64,000 nucleotides of DNA from Anas platyrhynchos. Lineage: Eukaryota; Chordata; Aves; Anseriformes; Anatidae. The notes beneath the pieces were generated by a model. The model saw only the letters and a program-made list of their open reading frames with translations. It made no database searches and was not told the origin of the DNA. Each line of letters starts with the position of its first letter. The first letter of the stretch is position 1. The DNA is taken from NCBI RefSeq assembly GCF_047663525.1, contig NC_092594.1:39188001-39252000 (forward strand). Reading direction: 5' to 3'. The position numbers and the translations under genes were made by a program. Below, piece by piece: positions 12,971-25,117 of the stretch.

Positions 12971-13411
12971 AGCCACCACGTGACGGGCATCTTGCTGAAA
13001 CTTGGAACACTGCTCAATGGCAGAAACTCATCTTGCCCCAAACCCACAGATAGTTCACTGTAAATTGAACTCTATAAATTGACCTTCCCTGAGAAACGTC
13101 TCTCTCTCAATTCTAATTAAATAAGAAAGTTTAATTATGCTGCTAAAAGCGTATGAACTAAAATCCCTGAGACTGAGGCAAAGAATTTGCACATTAAGCA
13201 CACTGAGTGGTGTAAGGAGGCAACGTCTCTGAAACACACTGGTTGCTGGAATGACCCTGCTGAGGCAGAAGGAAACAAAAGGTTCAAGCAGCAAAACTGC
13301 AGTTTTGAAGCATCACAAGAAGGAAAGGGCTCTTGATAATAAATTTACTGTAGCTATTAAAGAATTGGTAGGTGCTCAGGTGCTCACAGAGTAATGCAAT
13401 GTGGACTTTCA

Positions 13412-13412
13412 C

Positions 13413-13446
<34 letters not shown>

Positions 13447-13550
13447 CACACACACACATATATATATGTATACACACATATATATGCATATATGTATATA
13501 CACATATATATATATGTGTGTATATATATATATACACACATATATGTTAT
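13412..13550. repeat. Compound (A)n(TA)n(CA)n(TG)n microsatellite cluster
   Basis: About 18 A lead into alternating TA, CA, TATG and TG blocks over some 120 bp. The TA/CA/TG mix is largely self-complementary and can form cruciforms. It joins directly onto the GC-rich patch that follows. Confidence 0.95.
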
Positions 13551-13562
13551 TACTTCCCTTGA

Positions 13563-13740
13563 GTACGTTTTAGGACAGCTGCTGCCAGCCCGCAGCCCCG
13601 GGCTCCCTCCCCAGCACCAGACACGCGGCCGTGCTGGGGAGAGCCCAGCAGAGGGCCACGGAGCTGCCGGCGGGCCCCGGGCTGCGGGGGGGGGGCCGCG
13701 GGGCTGCGGCTGAGGAAGGGGAGGCTTGGGAGTGGAGGGC
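13563..13740. promoter_or_regulatory. Short CpG-rich patch with CTCF-core match
   Basis: About 180 bp of GC-rich, CpG-containing sequence (CCCGGG, GCGGCC, GCCGGCGGG, CCGCGG) is enclosed by a TA/CA microsatellite on the left and a T26 tract on the right. Positions 13645-13656 read CCAGCAGAGGGC, an exact match to the CTCF core consensus. It is too short for a standard CpG island. The openings through it are GC artefacts and I see no coding sequence. Confidence 0.3.
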
Positions 13741-13766
13741 TTTTTTTTTTTTTTTTTTTTTTTTTT
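13741..13766. repeat. T tract (26)
   Basis: 26 consecutive T. Complementary to the A tract about 310 bp upstream, so the two bracket the GC patch as an inverted homopolymer pair. Confidence 0.95.
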
Positions 13767-13799
13767 ATTCCCAGTAGGCCGTGGACTAAGTGGCACTTT

Positions 13800-16700
13800 A
13801 TTCTTGGCAAATTAGTAGCCTTGGTGATGGGTTAAGAAAACCAGCTCAAGAAACAGAGATCAAAAGCGAGCATGGGTTGATCTTAAAATGTAAAGCTGAA
13901 ATGGTCATGATAACGTGCTTTAAATTAGGCACCACACACATTTGAGAAGGGTTCTGCCCTTTTTTGTGTACACAGGACAGCAGTGAGCTTGACAGGAATC
14001 TCCTAGGGGGAAAATGCAGACAGAGCACAGAAAACCAGTAAATAACAATGCTAATAAAGCCAAGAGGCACTATACAGGGCATTTAGGAGACTATTTTTCT
14101 TGGCAGCTGCCCAGTAAAAGCAGATTACTGGGCTAGGATTGGCAGCAGAAGGCTGGCAGGGCGGGCGGTGGAGCAGCAGATGCTGAGGGTCCGGGTTTTT
14201 GGGGTCCCAGCACCCACGGTGGGGACCGGCCCTGCTGCGGGTCAGGTGGGGAGGTGTGCAACAAGCAGGGCAAAAAGTGTGCGTTGGTTGTTACTGGGGT
14301 TTTCCAGACAAAATAGGAAATAAAACAGAATTCTCAGACCCAAAGCAGAGATTGGATTTCATTTTACTGGTAATGGAGACAACCTTTCTCCTATGGCTCC
14401 GAACATTTGTTTCTCTTATTTCTGTCAGTATTCCTCATACTTAATGGTGTGTTTTGCTGCCATCCCTCACTAAAAATGTAACTTTTATTAGGTGGCATGC
14501 ATTCAGTTCGTCATGTTACCTGGCAATTTTGTCATTTGCTTTAAAACAGCAGGCTGTTTCCTCCATTTTAATTTTTAAGCTGTACTTCCTCCTTTCTGGC
14601 TGTAAATTGGGCCATCACAAGCTGGTCGGTGTGAGTGCAGACAAACTGAGCCCCAGTGCATGGCTACGGCCAGGGGCTGTATGCAGCCTGAGGACATGGG
14701 CAAGGGTGCCTTTGAGTCTGAGTCATATTTGAGAAAGCAAGGGGAAATTTGTGCCAATGCTGGGCACTGGGAGCAGGACAGGAGCAGGTCTGGGATTTTA
14801 AAAAGTTCCTTATGTAAAGTTCTACTATAAGTTCTAATAAAAATTAGACCAGGAGCTGGGGCTCTTTTTTTGTTTGCAAATCCACTTTGGGGGTGAGAGA
14901 CTGGCAGCTCACAGCCCCTGCCTTCAAGGGAAGATGTCATCACTGACTACTGTGCCTGTAGTTAGAGCAAAGGCTGGAGATACCGACAGCCCACAGCCAG
15001 GAAACTGTGTTGCCTGAAGAGGATAAAACCCAGGTTTCTCAGGGTCCTCTATTGGAGAAGCCGTGATATATTTTCTCATAGGGGCATAATTTTCCAAGAG
15101 ACATGTGTTTATTGTTCCTCCCTGTGCTGTCCACACCACGTTTCAAATGCAAATCAATGTCTTGCTGCCTGTCATTTATGCTTCATCACCTCCTTTAAAC
15201 CTTACTGGTCTGAATGCTCATCCTCTGCTCAGGAGACACCAGGATATCCAACCCTTCTCCTGGCCTTTGCCAGGCATGTGAGGCTGCACACTCTGTAAAA
15301 GTGAAGGAGAAAATGTTTGTGTCACTTAAACTCACCTCCTTCAGCACGCTGTCTGTGTGCAGTAATTAGCACATGCTTCGGTTTACTTCATAATAGCAGG
15401 CTTTGTTCTCGCTCATCATTCAATTTTTACTTAACCATGAAAATCTCGAAGTTGCATCAACTTGAAAAATATGTTTAAGGGGCATAACAGCTGACACATA
15501 TATTGGAAGGGCAGGAACATGAAGGATGTGAGGGATTTGTTTACAGTGGTAGAAGAGAGAAATTACTGGGAGTAATGGGGTGAAATTAATGGGGAGGATG
15601 TTTCGAGTCAATTGTCGCCCTACAGTGCCCGTAGCAAAGGGATGCAGGGGAAACTCTGTCATCAGAGGCCTTGTGAACAGGTGAAAAAGGTGTGTCTGTC
15701 ACAGACAATTGGACTTCACTCCCAACATGATCTCTTCCTTTCACCTGGAGATCCTCTGCTGTGGGATCCATGGGGGATCCGCAGTCCTGATGACTAACTT
15801 GATCTGATTGCAATAGTCACCTACCCAAAAAGAGGATCTGTGAAAGAAAGAGGTGAGGCTGATGGTGACAGAGGATAGGAAAAGGGAGCTGTTATGACTG
15901 GGGCTGGATGTCAGTGGTTGGAAGTGGTGCAGGTGTGGTCCAGGGACATAGGCAGCACGCTGCAAGAAAAGGCTGAAGGTCTTGATCACTCATAAAATTG
16001 CCTGGGCTATTAGGCTCCAGCCAGATATCACAAATGGAGTCTAAGAGATTATGCTTAAAAACACAGGGCAGTAAATGCAGCAGCAAATTCCATTATATTT
16101 CCCCATGCTCACATAGAAAAAGACAAGCAGTCAATGGAAACACTACAGAGCCAAATCTCCACACCACACAGGTACTAAAGCTAGCACAGACCATTTCCCA
16201 TCCTGAACACCGAACAAAATTGAATTACTCGGGAGCAAGAGCAGGAGTGGATAGCTCAGCCTCAGTGACAAAGGCACGATTTTGGGGGAAAGCCTCTGCC
16301 CTCGCTGCACTGCCTTGCGCTGAGCAGCCGTAATGTGGCAGCGTGTGCCCGGCGCCCACCCAGTGCCTGGTGCCTGCAGAGCACGGCTGGCCCCGGACCT
16401 CCTGCAGCTGTGGGCACCAGCAGGACACAGCACACGGGGCTCCTGTCGGCAGGAAGAGGCTTTCTGGGGTGGCAGTTAGGGGACAGAAGGTATCCAGAAT
16501 CCGAAATTAATTCTGCCATTTGTATTTTGTCTCAGTGTACCAAACCTTTTGTTGCTGCCACGAGCTCCCCGGGGCGTGCTGGTTCGTTGCTCCCAGTCTC
16601 GAGACCTGCTGACGATTTTCTGCTTCAGTGCTGGCTCTTCCAAGCTGATCCAGAGCGGCGATGCCTCGTGGTTGACTGCCATTAAGGCATCTTTCCAAAA

Positions 16701-18300
16701 GACATTTACGTATGAAGCGCGCTCATTTTGCATTTAAAATGTTATACTTCATCAAGCTGGAAGTGCTTCAGCTCTGAGGCACCTCTGTGTCTCTAACCCA
16801 CAGCAGGAGCAGTGGTGGCCCAGCCCGGACCCCGAGGTCCCGCGAGGCCCCATCCCTCCTCCTTGCTTCCAGCGCCATCCACGCTGGTAGATGGGTGCGT
16901 GCTCTCCTCTTGGTTAGCCTGATGCTCACGGTGATATAATTAATGTGTCCTTATCTAACTGATCATTCCAGTTAATGGCATTAATATACATGAATTTCCT
17001 CATAAAAGAGTACTGTCAAAGATTTTTAAAGTAGGGCAATCATTTGATATTTTTCCAGAATAGCTGTAATTAAGTGAAAAATAATTTGATTATTTCAAGA
17101 CTCACTTGGATAATTGGCTTTTCCTTTCCCCTTGGAAGCCCCACTGATTTTTCCGGACACGGTGACAGTTGGCACATGGCAGACCCGGCAGGTTTTGCAC
17201 AGCACAGCGTGGCCCATGGCCAAGCACCTACCAGCACCAGGAGGGGGGCGTGGGGACAGGCCATGGCCCTGTCCCCTGACTCATTCCACCTGGTCCAACA
17301 CCTTCATCTGCTGCCTGCACGGAAAGCCCAGCAGCCTGAGCTGGGTCGCAGGTCTCTGCCTCTTTCCTTGGGGCTCTGCCTGGCTCCACGCTCTGTGCCA
17401 ACAGCTGTGGGACTCGTATAATGCCAGGACCTCTGAGGTGCCACATACACACACTGAGATGGGTAGGTACAGTTTGTGCATCCTTATTTCAGGCTTTCTG
17501 ACAACTCAGACAGACATCATTTTCTGAAGTCTTTTCAGGACATATTCTTCCTTTGTGTGTTTCGGATAACTATTATTATTTTCAAAACAGCTGGGGCGGA
17601 AAAAAAGCACAGGAAACTGCTGCTGGCAGGGTCTGGTCCTCTGACGTCTCTCAAAACCTGCTCACTGCAGGAGACAAGGACCTGTCCAAACACAGCAGGT
17701 TGATAATAAAGGTCAAACTCCACCTCTGCTAGCCAAATTTCTCCTCTTTTCCACCTCCCCAGCTCAGATGCGTGCATACCGCTCTCATTTCTTACATGGC
17801 ACCAGGTAGGCTTCCAGGCTGCAGAGAGCTAATAAAAGCTGTTGCCGGGTGTGATTTGTATTCCGTAAACTGATAGGGCACACTTGCTCCAAATCAATGA
17901 GGTTCTGAGAACTCAAAGTTCATACCATTAATTAAGTTAGGAGGCTACAATAATGGCACGACTGCTGCAGCGGAGGGCTGGGGATCAATGTCCAGCAGCA
18001 GCCTGACTCTGCTGAGCAGTTCTGCTGTGGCAGATGCGAGCGCGCCTCCTGCAGCACCGACCCTGGGGCCCCACGCCCGCCTCGGCACTCACCGGCACAC
18101 GGTGGGTGCAAAACTGCAAATGTAGTGCTTTGGAGGCTCTTGCCTTTCCTTGATTATAATACAGTGACATATAGCAATGCAGAGGAACGTTTTCCTGTGC
18201 ACGCAGTGTTCCTAAAATGTGTTTAACAGGAACATGGCATACATTTTAAAAGACTACATTCCCCTTGCATGGAAAGTGTGACTCTGAGGAAAAAGAAAAA
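13800..18300. other. Non-coding interval with GC patches
   Basis: Unique sequence. GC- and CAG-rich patches near 14150-14260, 16290-16480, 16550-16680, 17150-17420 and 17960-18100 produce many overlapping shadow frames and none recognisable. The stretch 16920-17100 is homopolymer-poor, AT-rich and rich in TAAT-type motifs, and resembles conserved non-coding DNA by eye. A donor-like GAG-GTGAGT on the minus strand at about 15335 has no good acceptor. Confidence 0.35.
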
Positions 18301-18327
18301 ATATATATATTATCAATGTTTCCATTA

Positions 18328-18357
18328 AAAAAAAAAAAGAAGAAGAAAAAAAAAAAA
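18328..18357. repeat. A-rich tract with GAA interruptions
   Basis: About 12 A, three AAG units, then 12 A. Preceded by a short TA run. Confidence 0.85.
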
Positions 18358-18629
18358 CTTGGAGAAACTGTTGACTTTCTTTTCAAATGAAAATGTTTTT
18401 TAAAGCATTTCAGATTAATGAACATGGTCACTTTATTTTAGAAGACCCAGTTCCTCAGTAAACCAACTGTTGATAGAAATTCTATAACCAATCTTTATCA
18501 ACAAACTTTATAAATCACTTGAAGACCACAGGCCAAACCCTGAAGAAGCTTGCTTATACTAGTAACCCCTATTTAAAGATATCAGACTTAATATTTCAAG
18601 GTAATTCTCTATTATTCTCTATTATTGCA

Positions 18630-18683
18630 GCTGCAAGATTCTGAGGACGAGGAGAAGCGGCGTTGTGTTGGATTGCTGAATTA
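18630..18683 (+). CDS. Possible 3'-terminal coding exon
   Basis: An acceptor (ATTCTCTATTATTGCAG, inside an 11-bp duplication TTCTCTATTAT) is followed by 17 codons, LQDSEDEEKRRCVGLLN, and a stop. There is no donor. Acidic/basic charge clustering makes it look coding, but the length is small and no polyadenylation signal follows within the next few hundred bases. Low confidence. Confidence 0.1.
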
Positions 18684-19241
18684 ACTCACTTACTATGCAT
18701 ACCTTGCTGTGCTAGAACGACTTGTGCGCTGTGCTGGCACTGCTCCACTGCCAGATGCGTCTCCCGAGATTTACACAAGACTTTTCTTGAAATATTTGGC
18801 TTAGAGAGAAACCCCTTGTCTGAGCAGAGCTGTGAAAAGCTATTGGGTAGGCTGAGCCATTCCCACCTTCATCTCTGCGCAGTGTTTGCCTTCATAATGG
18901 ACCAGATTTATGGTGGATTGGTTCAATAAAGACCCAAAGCAACACTTAATTGATTTCAGACATTGCCAATGTAATCACTTTAGTCAGAGGAATGTCCCTT
19001 CCTGCTATGAAATTTCTTGGAAACACTTGTTTAAATTAAGTTCGCAGACTGCAATGCAGAGAGATTTGTGCTGGGAGCTTCTCATTGAATTAACTTTCCC
19101 CAGTGCACCGGGGAATGGGGAGGCCACAGCACAGGCAGCGTGCGATCTGCAGGGAGGAGGATTTTACTTTTCGATCAATGCGTACAGATTTAAGGACTTC
19201 ATTTGTCCCTGAACAGCTTCACCATTTTTTAATTCCAACAG

Positions 19242-19373
19242 CAAGCAGATATGATGTGATACTGTTCCAGCTCCCTTTGCACAGCAGCTCTTCATTGTGC
19301 TGTCCTCCTGGTGCCGTGCACCCACCCACGCATCCCACCGGCTGTCTGGGCCTCGCGCGTGTGCTGCAGGATG
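19242..19373 (+). CDS. Candidate coding exon, 132 nt, product unrecognised
   Basis: The acceptor is CCATTTTTTAATTCCAACAG and the donor is GATG before GTGAGC, both good. Only one frame is open across the whole segment, for 43 codons plus split codons at both ends (phase 1 to 1). It starts SRYDVILFQLPLHSSSS and ends GLARVLQD. The 3' half is GC- and CpG-rich (CTCGCGCGTG), unlike its flank. There is no recognisable domain. It does not join in phase to 20039-20097 downstream, so at most one of the two fits a single transcript without a further exon. Confidence 0.18.
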
Positions 19374-19757
19374 GTGAGCACAGCAGGAGGGCTGGGGAAG
19401 GTGGAAAGAGGCAGGCAGAGTGTCAGGGCTGGGGCGATGGGGCAAGAGCCATCCCTGGTTGCTCCCATGGCATGCCTCCTGCACACAGACCTGCTCGTCT
19501 GCTGCTGCCGTGTGGCGAGGACGTGGCTGGCTGTGGCTGTGGGCAGGTGCTCGTGGCTGTTCCCTAGAACAGAGTAACATGGGTGGGGTGTTTGCCCCCG
19601 AAGCTGGTGAACTCAGAGCAGAGCAGTCAGTAAGGTGCTTTCTGATCAAGTTATCCTATAACGCCGCTGTCTCACGTACCCTCTGACACCAAAGCACAGG
19701 TCATTGCCTTCAGCATTACCTCTTCTTTTCACCTCCTTCTTGAATGAGGTAAAACAG

Positions 19758-19810
19758 CAAACAAAATCCCTTCTCACCTCTGGTGGCTTTTCTTACGAAC
19801 ATTGGTTCAG
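19758..19810 (+). CDS. Candidate coding exon, 53 nt, joins in phase to the next
   Basis: The donor is TTCAG before GTGAGC, near-perfect. The acceptor is weaker: a pyrimidine tract (TTCTTTTCACCTCCTTCTTG) lies about 12 nt above AAAACAG. The first frame reads QTKSLLTSGGFSYEHWF and leaves AG, which combines with the T that opens 20039-20097 to make a serine. The intron would be 228 bp. A second frame is also open, so the choice rests on this phase match. Confidence 0.17.
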
Positions 19811-20038
19811 GTGAGCACCAAGCACGGGGCTGCGCTGCCGATGCTGGGGCAGAGCCCCACCAGAGAGAAAGCAACCCAGAGGCGAGCTCAGCCTTGGGAG
19901 CACCTGAGCCCCTGCTGACTCTGTCTAGCAAACACTCAGTAATGGGTTCATTTCATGTACTTCTATGCTTAATCCTCCAAAAATACGTTTTCCACTGATT
20001 ATGTGAATAATATGCTCTCTCTCTTCTCCTTTTTAAAG

Positions 20039-20097
20039 TTTCGCTGTTCTAAAAAGACTTCGTATGCTTGCCAAAGATTTTAATTTATTTACGAAAG
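20039..20097 (+). CDS. Candidate internal coding exon, 59 nt, product unrecognised
   Basis: A very strong acceptor (GCTCTCTCTCTTCTCCTTTTTAAAG) and a donor AAAG before GTAAAC bound a segment with a single open frame. It reads FAVLKRLRMLAKDFNLFTK, with one base over at each end (phase 2 to 1). The peptide is amphipathic and helix-like, as in armadillo/HEAT-type helical repeats, though 19 residues cannot establish that. It could be preceded by 19758-19810 and followed by any exon starting with two spare bases, such as the longer form of the 36.6-kb exon (36581) or 38559. Confidence 0.27.
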
Positions 20098-20344
20098 GTA
20101 AACAGCTGTGTTTGGCTACCAAATGGATAAAGCATCTCACGTCCAGTGGAGCTGGAGCAGACCTTGTGAGTGCAGGCCTTTGGGCAGGGCAAAGGCTGAG
20201 GCTGATGTCTGCCTCTTCCTCACAGCTCCCACGGACAGCAAAAGCAATGATTGCTTTCAACAACTTACGACTCAATTTCATGAATGATAATTCACTAAGC
20301 ATCTGCAGAAGATCTGTGTTTTCTGCTTCAATGAAACAATTTTC

Positions 20345-20720
20345 CTCCTTCAAATTTGAATTAAAACAAATTGAAATTTATAACACATTTTAAAGTCTTT
20401 TAGAATTAATAAAAATATTTTGCTTTAATGAAACTGAAATGTTGTCATGATGTTCATCTTCAAAAGTCTTATTTTTTTTAAGTATAAGCACTAATGACTT
20501 CACTTGGACAAGCTCTTTGGAAATTAAAGATCAAAAATGTTCCATTAAAATTGTTGAAATAAAATATGTCAACTCTATTGAAATACTTGATTTTAGTGTT
20601 TCAAAAACAAAATTTTATTGAACCTTATTTGATGTTTTAAAACAAACCCAATTTAAATGACAATAGAATTTTTCACTGAAAAATCATTTGACTTTGAAAT
20701 GTAACTAACATACAGAAAAT
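20345..20720. other. Very AT-rich block with recurring TTGAAAT/ATTTCAA motifs
   Basis: The block is dominated by short interspersed ATTGAAAT, TTCAAA and TTTTCACTGAAAAATC motifs. It looks like an old, decayed repeat rather than random AT sequence. A similar block occurs at 60540-60740. No terminal repeats or coding remnants can be seen. Confidence 0.25.
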
Positions 20721-21165
20721 AATCAACTGAAAGCTTTGAAGTGTCTGAATCCTCTGAATTAGCTATAGCTGAGACATAAACAGAGTCGTGCATCTGCCAG
20801 CGTTTCAGAGGACTTATAGGCTGCAGAGAGAAAAATAAATGAAATCTATCTACAGAACCGGGCTTTTCTCAACAGGCAAAAGCAGTTAGATAGAAGTACT
20901 GTGCTAATTAAACTTCCATCCTTGTCATTAAGGCAGCAACTTAAAACAGTCCTCTTTGAAAATGTTACGTGCCCACCACACTGAATTTTTTTCTTCCTGG
21001 CTATAGTGGAACGGTGTCCTGAAGAAGAGTTGCCTTGGAGTAACACATTCATCTGCAAAACAGAAAAAAGTTCTCCATAAAATGGGTTATGTACTTAAAG
21101 TTACTCTTGTAAAGTACTGTATTAGTTTTTAAATGTAAAATTTCTTAATTAGTCACATTCTATAG

Positions 21166-21306
21166 TGGCAGCGTTCTCTTGAAAGAATTCAGTCATCCTT
21201 AAAATTATTTGCTAAAATTAATGAGAACGAGAAGCGGCATTATTTGTTAGAGTTGTATCTAAAATTGTGCCTTGACATAAGGAGAACTGAGATACTGTTT
21301 TTCTAA
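21166..21306 (+). CDS. Open stretch after a moderate acceptor, possible terminal exon
   Basis: After CACATTCTATAG a frame without any ATG start stays open for 46 codons and ends TAA. It includes KLFAKINENEKRHYLLELYL and then KLCLDIRRTEI, a charged, strongly helix-like composition. The other frames close early. There is no usable internal donor, so if real it would be a last exon. No AATAAA follows at a normal distance. Composition is the main attraction; the acceptor is ordinary. Confidence 0.15.
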   Translation, partial: WQRSLERIQSSLKLFAKINENEKRHYLLELYLKLCLDIRRTEILFF

Positions 21307-21962
21307 CATCAACAGCTCCTGGCACATAAATTGCAGCTGTGTGTGTGAACAACAAAGCCTTCCAGACAACATATGTGTGTATGTGTATTAAACATTTCTA
21401 CTTCTGTCTCTTTTTATAAAAAAAATACAAGCTTATTTACTAAAGACATTCCATATACTATCTTCTCCACGTGGGATGCCTCGATTTCATTCAATTTTGC
21501 ACTCCCAAATGTTCTCTAACAGGTGGCGTGTGTAAAAATAATCTCTGTGTTTTTCAAACGTAATCTTACTGCATTGCCAAGTGTTTAAAGTTCATATGAC
21601 AGGTATAATGAAGGGGTTTGTAAGAAAGCCATCACGCAGTACTGAAGAGTTCAACATAATTATTGGATGCAGTACTTAAAGCACACTACATATTTGCTTA
21701 ACAAAAAGTAATTGAGAAATAACATTAGTGCAGTGCCAGGGACAGGGAGGCTTTGTTCAGCATTTTGTGTGGGCATAATGGGAGTATTAACTAAAGTACC
21801 CAATTCATCTCGCCACAAAACCCACACGCTGTAACGACGGTGCACGGGAGGAGAGAGGACAAATACAAGCCGCCCTCGCTCTGCTGCCCGCAGGGTTTCT
21901 CCTGCAGCAATCGCAGCCTGGCTGTGCCCGGGCACGGGGCACTGTTGTTCTCCAGCGGCCTG

Positions 21963-22080
21963 CTGTCCATGTGTCCTGCTGTCCGTGTGTCGTGCTGTCC
22001 GTGTGTCCTGCTGTCCATGTGTCCTGCTGTCTGTGTGTCCTGCTGTCCGCGTGTCCTGTGGTCCGTGTGTCCTGCAGTCC
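21963..22080. repeat. 16-bp minisatellite, about 7 copies
   Basis: Tandem units of the form CTGTCCRTGTGTCCTG with one or two substitutions per copy, running into CAGTCCATCCAGCTG. A second short duplication, TGCCCGCTTTGTCCG twice, follows at about 22138-22172. The unit is not a multiple of three, so the repetitive Asp-Thr-Arg/Gly-His peptides on the minus strand are artefacts. Confidence 0.95.
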
Positions 22081-22994
22081 ATCCAGCTGCACACAAACAG
22101 TGTCGCGGGTGCTGCGGGCCATCCGCAGCATGAGCAGTGCCCGCTTTGTCCGAGTAGTGCCCGCTTTGTCCGTAGGTGGCCTTCAGGTGGGCAGGAGCAG
22201 GGTCCATCGGGAAGCAGTGGGACAGAGGCTGTCACCCAGCTGGGACGGGGGGAAGCTGTCTGCAGGCTAAGCCTTCAGCACGTCTGGGAGGATGCAAGTG
22301 CTCCAGGACTGCTGCCTCGGGGAGCAGGTCCCTGCTCGGGGGGGAACATCGCCTCGCTGCCCCCCTGGTTTCTGCCTCAAGGCGAGTCCCATACGGGTCG
22401 TCTCAGCACAACAGGCTCTCGTGTTGGCAGCTTTCTGCAGCCACACCGCCTGTTTGCAAAGTCACATAACCTTGGCAGAAAGCAAAGAAGAAATGTATTT
22501 ATTATACTTAGCTTTTAGACAGCCCTGCCTGGGCACAGTGGCACCAATTTTAATTGATTATACCACATTTTTCCTCGACTTCTCCAGTGAATATGATACA
22601 GTGTGGCACCTCAATCACCTTAACAGGAACCTGCTCCAAAGACCTTATCACTCCAATTTTTCACACATTCTGTGGCTGTGCGTGCGTGTTTGGTATTTTG
22701 CCCTTATCTCATCTCCTAGCTCACTGCAATAAACCAGTATTTCTTAACAAGAGCCATTCTCAGTCTCAGACCTAATAAAAATGTCTGTATCACAAAAGTA
22801 GGCTGTTGGCCCTTCCTTTTTTTATGATTAAAGTTGTTTTATTGTTTTATAGACAAAGTAGACAGAAAGAAAGAATTTTTGCCCGTACATTACCCACAGA
22901 CGGTCTGTAGCTAATGAGAGGCCTGTGCCAATACACACAAGCAGCACATCAAAACACACACATGGAAAACAATTATTTTTCTCTCATTCCGAAG

Positions 22995-23087
22995 TCTGCC
23001 TCCCTGAACGTGGCATCCAGCGATGGCGCATCATTAACTCAGCACACAATCCAGCCTCCAGGGCTCATTTGGCCACTCCTGCAGATG
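22995..23087 (+). CDS. Candidate coding exon, 93 nt, product unrecognised
   Basis: The acceptor ATTTTTCTCTCATTCCGAAG and the donor ATG before GTAAGG bound 93 nt. Two frames are open. The first gives 31 codons starting SASLNVASSDGASLTQ (phase 0 to 0); the third gives LPERGIQRWRI and onward (phase 1 to 1). The segment is CpG-containing and moderately GC-rich. The splice sites are good. The frame ambiguity lowers confidence that it codes. Confidence 0.17.
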
Positions 23088-23250
23088 GTAAGGAGCATCA
23101 GAGCCCACGTCTCCAAAGCATGATGTTACTGTATGAGAAATCAGAGGCAGTGTGCCTGCTCTGTTGCAATGCCCCATCTCCAGCGTTGCTCACAGGTGTG
23201 CCACAGAAATCGGCACCACGATGGGTGTCGATGCGTAGCTAGCAATTGCT

Positions 23251-23751
23251 ATGACTTTCCTGTTACTCCTTTCCTCTTCCTTTCTAGTGCTAAGCAAGCT
23301 GCGCATTACCAACAACCCCACTTGTTCCGATCACAGCAGCAACATCCCCACTCGCTGCAGAGCCCGGGGTGTTGTCTCCAGGAGGAATGACCAGGAATTA
23401 CCACACTGCAGCCAGCACAGCTGCTGCCGGGCCCCCGGGGGCTGCCGGCCACCAGGCCTCACAGCCTGGCCTCAGCACAGAGGCTGCCGCCACACAGACA
23501 CAGCTCAAATACAGCCGTGTGCAGGCCATTGGGACGGGCCTGTAGGCACACCCTCGCCCCACACAGCTCTGGGGCGATGCCCTGGGTTCCCAGCAGACGT
23601 TCCTGGTGCCCTGGTGCCTTCCCGGAGCTCCCAGCCTGCAGAGCCAGAGCGCAGCCTGCGCCTCGGCTCCGCGCCTCGCCGGTCCCCAGCATCACAGCTG
23701 GGCTTCTGGCAGCGTCCCAGATGTACTTCTCCCTCAGTGACTGACCACTAA
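23251..23751 (+). other. 166-codon open frame, probably not a gene
   Basis: This is one of the longer ATG frames. It begins MTFLLLLSSSFLVLSK, which resembles a signal peptide, but that part is just the translation of a polypyrimidine tract (CTCCTTTCCTCTTCCTTTCTAG) that is a better splice acceptor than a coding start. Downstream the frame is Pro/Arg/Cys-rich with no family resemblance, in a GC-rich, CpG-containing patch. A second frame after the same acceptor is open for 33 codons and glutamine/histidine-rich. An exon starting at 23288 is possible, but no good donor is seen. Confidence 0.15.
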
Positions 23752-24445
23752 TCCAAGGATATACTGATGGAAAAGTGATTAAAGGGGGGTGGGGATAATA
23801 ACATATAAATCCTTTAATCAAACATGTAGAGAGAAAAAACTGAAAAAGGCAGCAATATAAAAAATGCTCAGATATGGGCTATTTGGTGTTGCTGTTGTAG
23901 AAAACGCAGCTGACATTTATTTTTGCCATGATGGGCAGTTCAATACCAGGAGAAAGTACTGCACGGTTACACTATCTCCCGACGCATTTATTGGCCCGTT
24001 CTACCCACAGCTCACAAATTCCGCCTTACTCCTTTATCTTGTCTTGGCAATAGCGCTGAATATTGATAAGTATCTAAACGGAGACAGTTTCCCAGGTAAC
24101 TTCTCATTCTGAAAACCCAAAATTGCACTTTTTGGGTGCCATATGGGTCCAATTACCCATTAGCTTCCAAGGAAACCTGTTGGATCCAATATGGCATTAA
24201 CATTAAGGTGTAGAATATGTGAGCTAAGAGATTTTTTCCTACTGGCATTTGTTTGCTGGCATTTAAATTTCCTGTCAATCATAAGACAAGAAAGTTATTT
24301 TCACTGTGCCATTGAGACCAAACTGTCATGCAGAAAACATCACAAAAAGCACAAAAACTGTACCTTTTTGATGCTACAACATGATTATCCTGATCTTAGA
24401 TTTTGTTGTGGTTTCTATTGATTATTTTTCTCCCTTCTTTTTCAG

Positions 24446-24553
24446 AACGAAGTTCTCACTTTGAAGCTTTTCTTTGATAAAGTTACAAAGCTGTGCCAAA
24501 TATTTGAAATGTGTCATGGGACTTCTCTCTTCACAAGAACAAGTTGCAAATGA
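24446..24553 (+). CDS. Open stretch after a strong acceptor, possible terminal exon
   Basis: The acceptor TATTTTTCTCCCTTCTTTTTCAG is excellent. The first frame is open for 35 codons from NEVLTLKLFFDKVTKLC to a TGA. The other two frames close within 9 codons. No consensus donor lies inside, and no AATAAA follows closely. Helix-like composition. It could be a terminal exon or a lone acceptor-like tract. Confidence 0.15.
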   Translation, partial: NEVLTLKLFFDKVTKLCQIFEMCHGTSLFTRTSCK

Positions 24554-25045
24554 TGTCCCCCATATTTTTTAAAAAACCCTGCATGCCTCTCAATCAGCAA
24601 ATATTATTCCATGAACTGTGAATCTGTCATTTTTTTTATCCCTACTTTTGTCTGAATCCTACTGAAATATTAATTGGGTTCCTCACACATGGCACGACTC
24701 AGCACTCGCTCTGCATAGTGCTGCTGAAGTTTACTCTGTGGGGACTCGGGCAGAACAGCCACTGCCTGCCCCGACACCTGCCCCCACCCTCGTGGCAGCA
24801 GCATCTCGAGCACCGGAGCCTTTCTGAAACAGCAGCCCTCATCTCCTCCTGCTAACTACTCTTCTACTACTGCTACACTGGAAGGAAATAGCAAATAATT
24901 TCTTCTCATGAATCAAGACATTTATACTGATCCACTACTCATATGCAATTTGCTTAAATGGGGAACAGCATCCTAATCGTTCCTAAGCCTTGACTTTCAG
25001 GCTGTTTCTTACCAATGCTTTTCTCATAACATTTTTTCCCCCCAG

Positions 25046-25117
25046 TTGATGCAATCTATTTTAACTCTGTCTAAGGGCACCACACAATTTGCAATTCCTG
25101 CACCAAAGTTTTGCGAG
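25046..25117 (+). CDS. Candidate internal coding exon, 72 nt, product unrecognised
   Basis: Among the best single candidates. The acceptor is CATAACATTTTTTCCCCCCAG and the donor is GAG before GTGAAG. Of the three frames only the first is open, for 24 codons: LMQSILTLSKGTTQFAIP then APKFCE (phase 0 to 0). The other two frames meet stops after 1 and 9 codons. It is flanked by ordinary AT-rich DNA. The peptide mixes a helix with a proline-containing turn. I do not recognise the family. No immediately adjacent phase-0 partner is obvious other than the terminal-type segment at 28674. Confidence 0.3.
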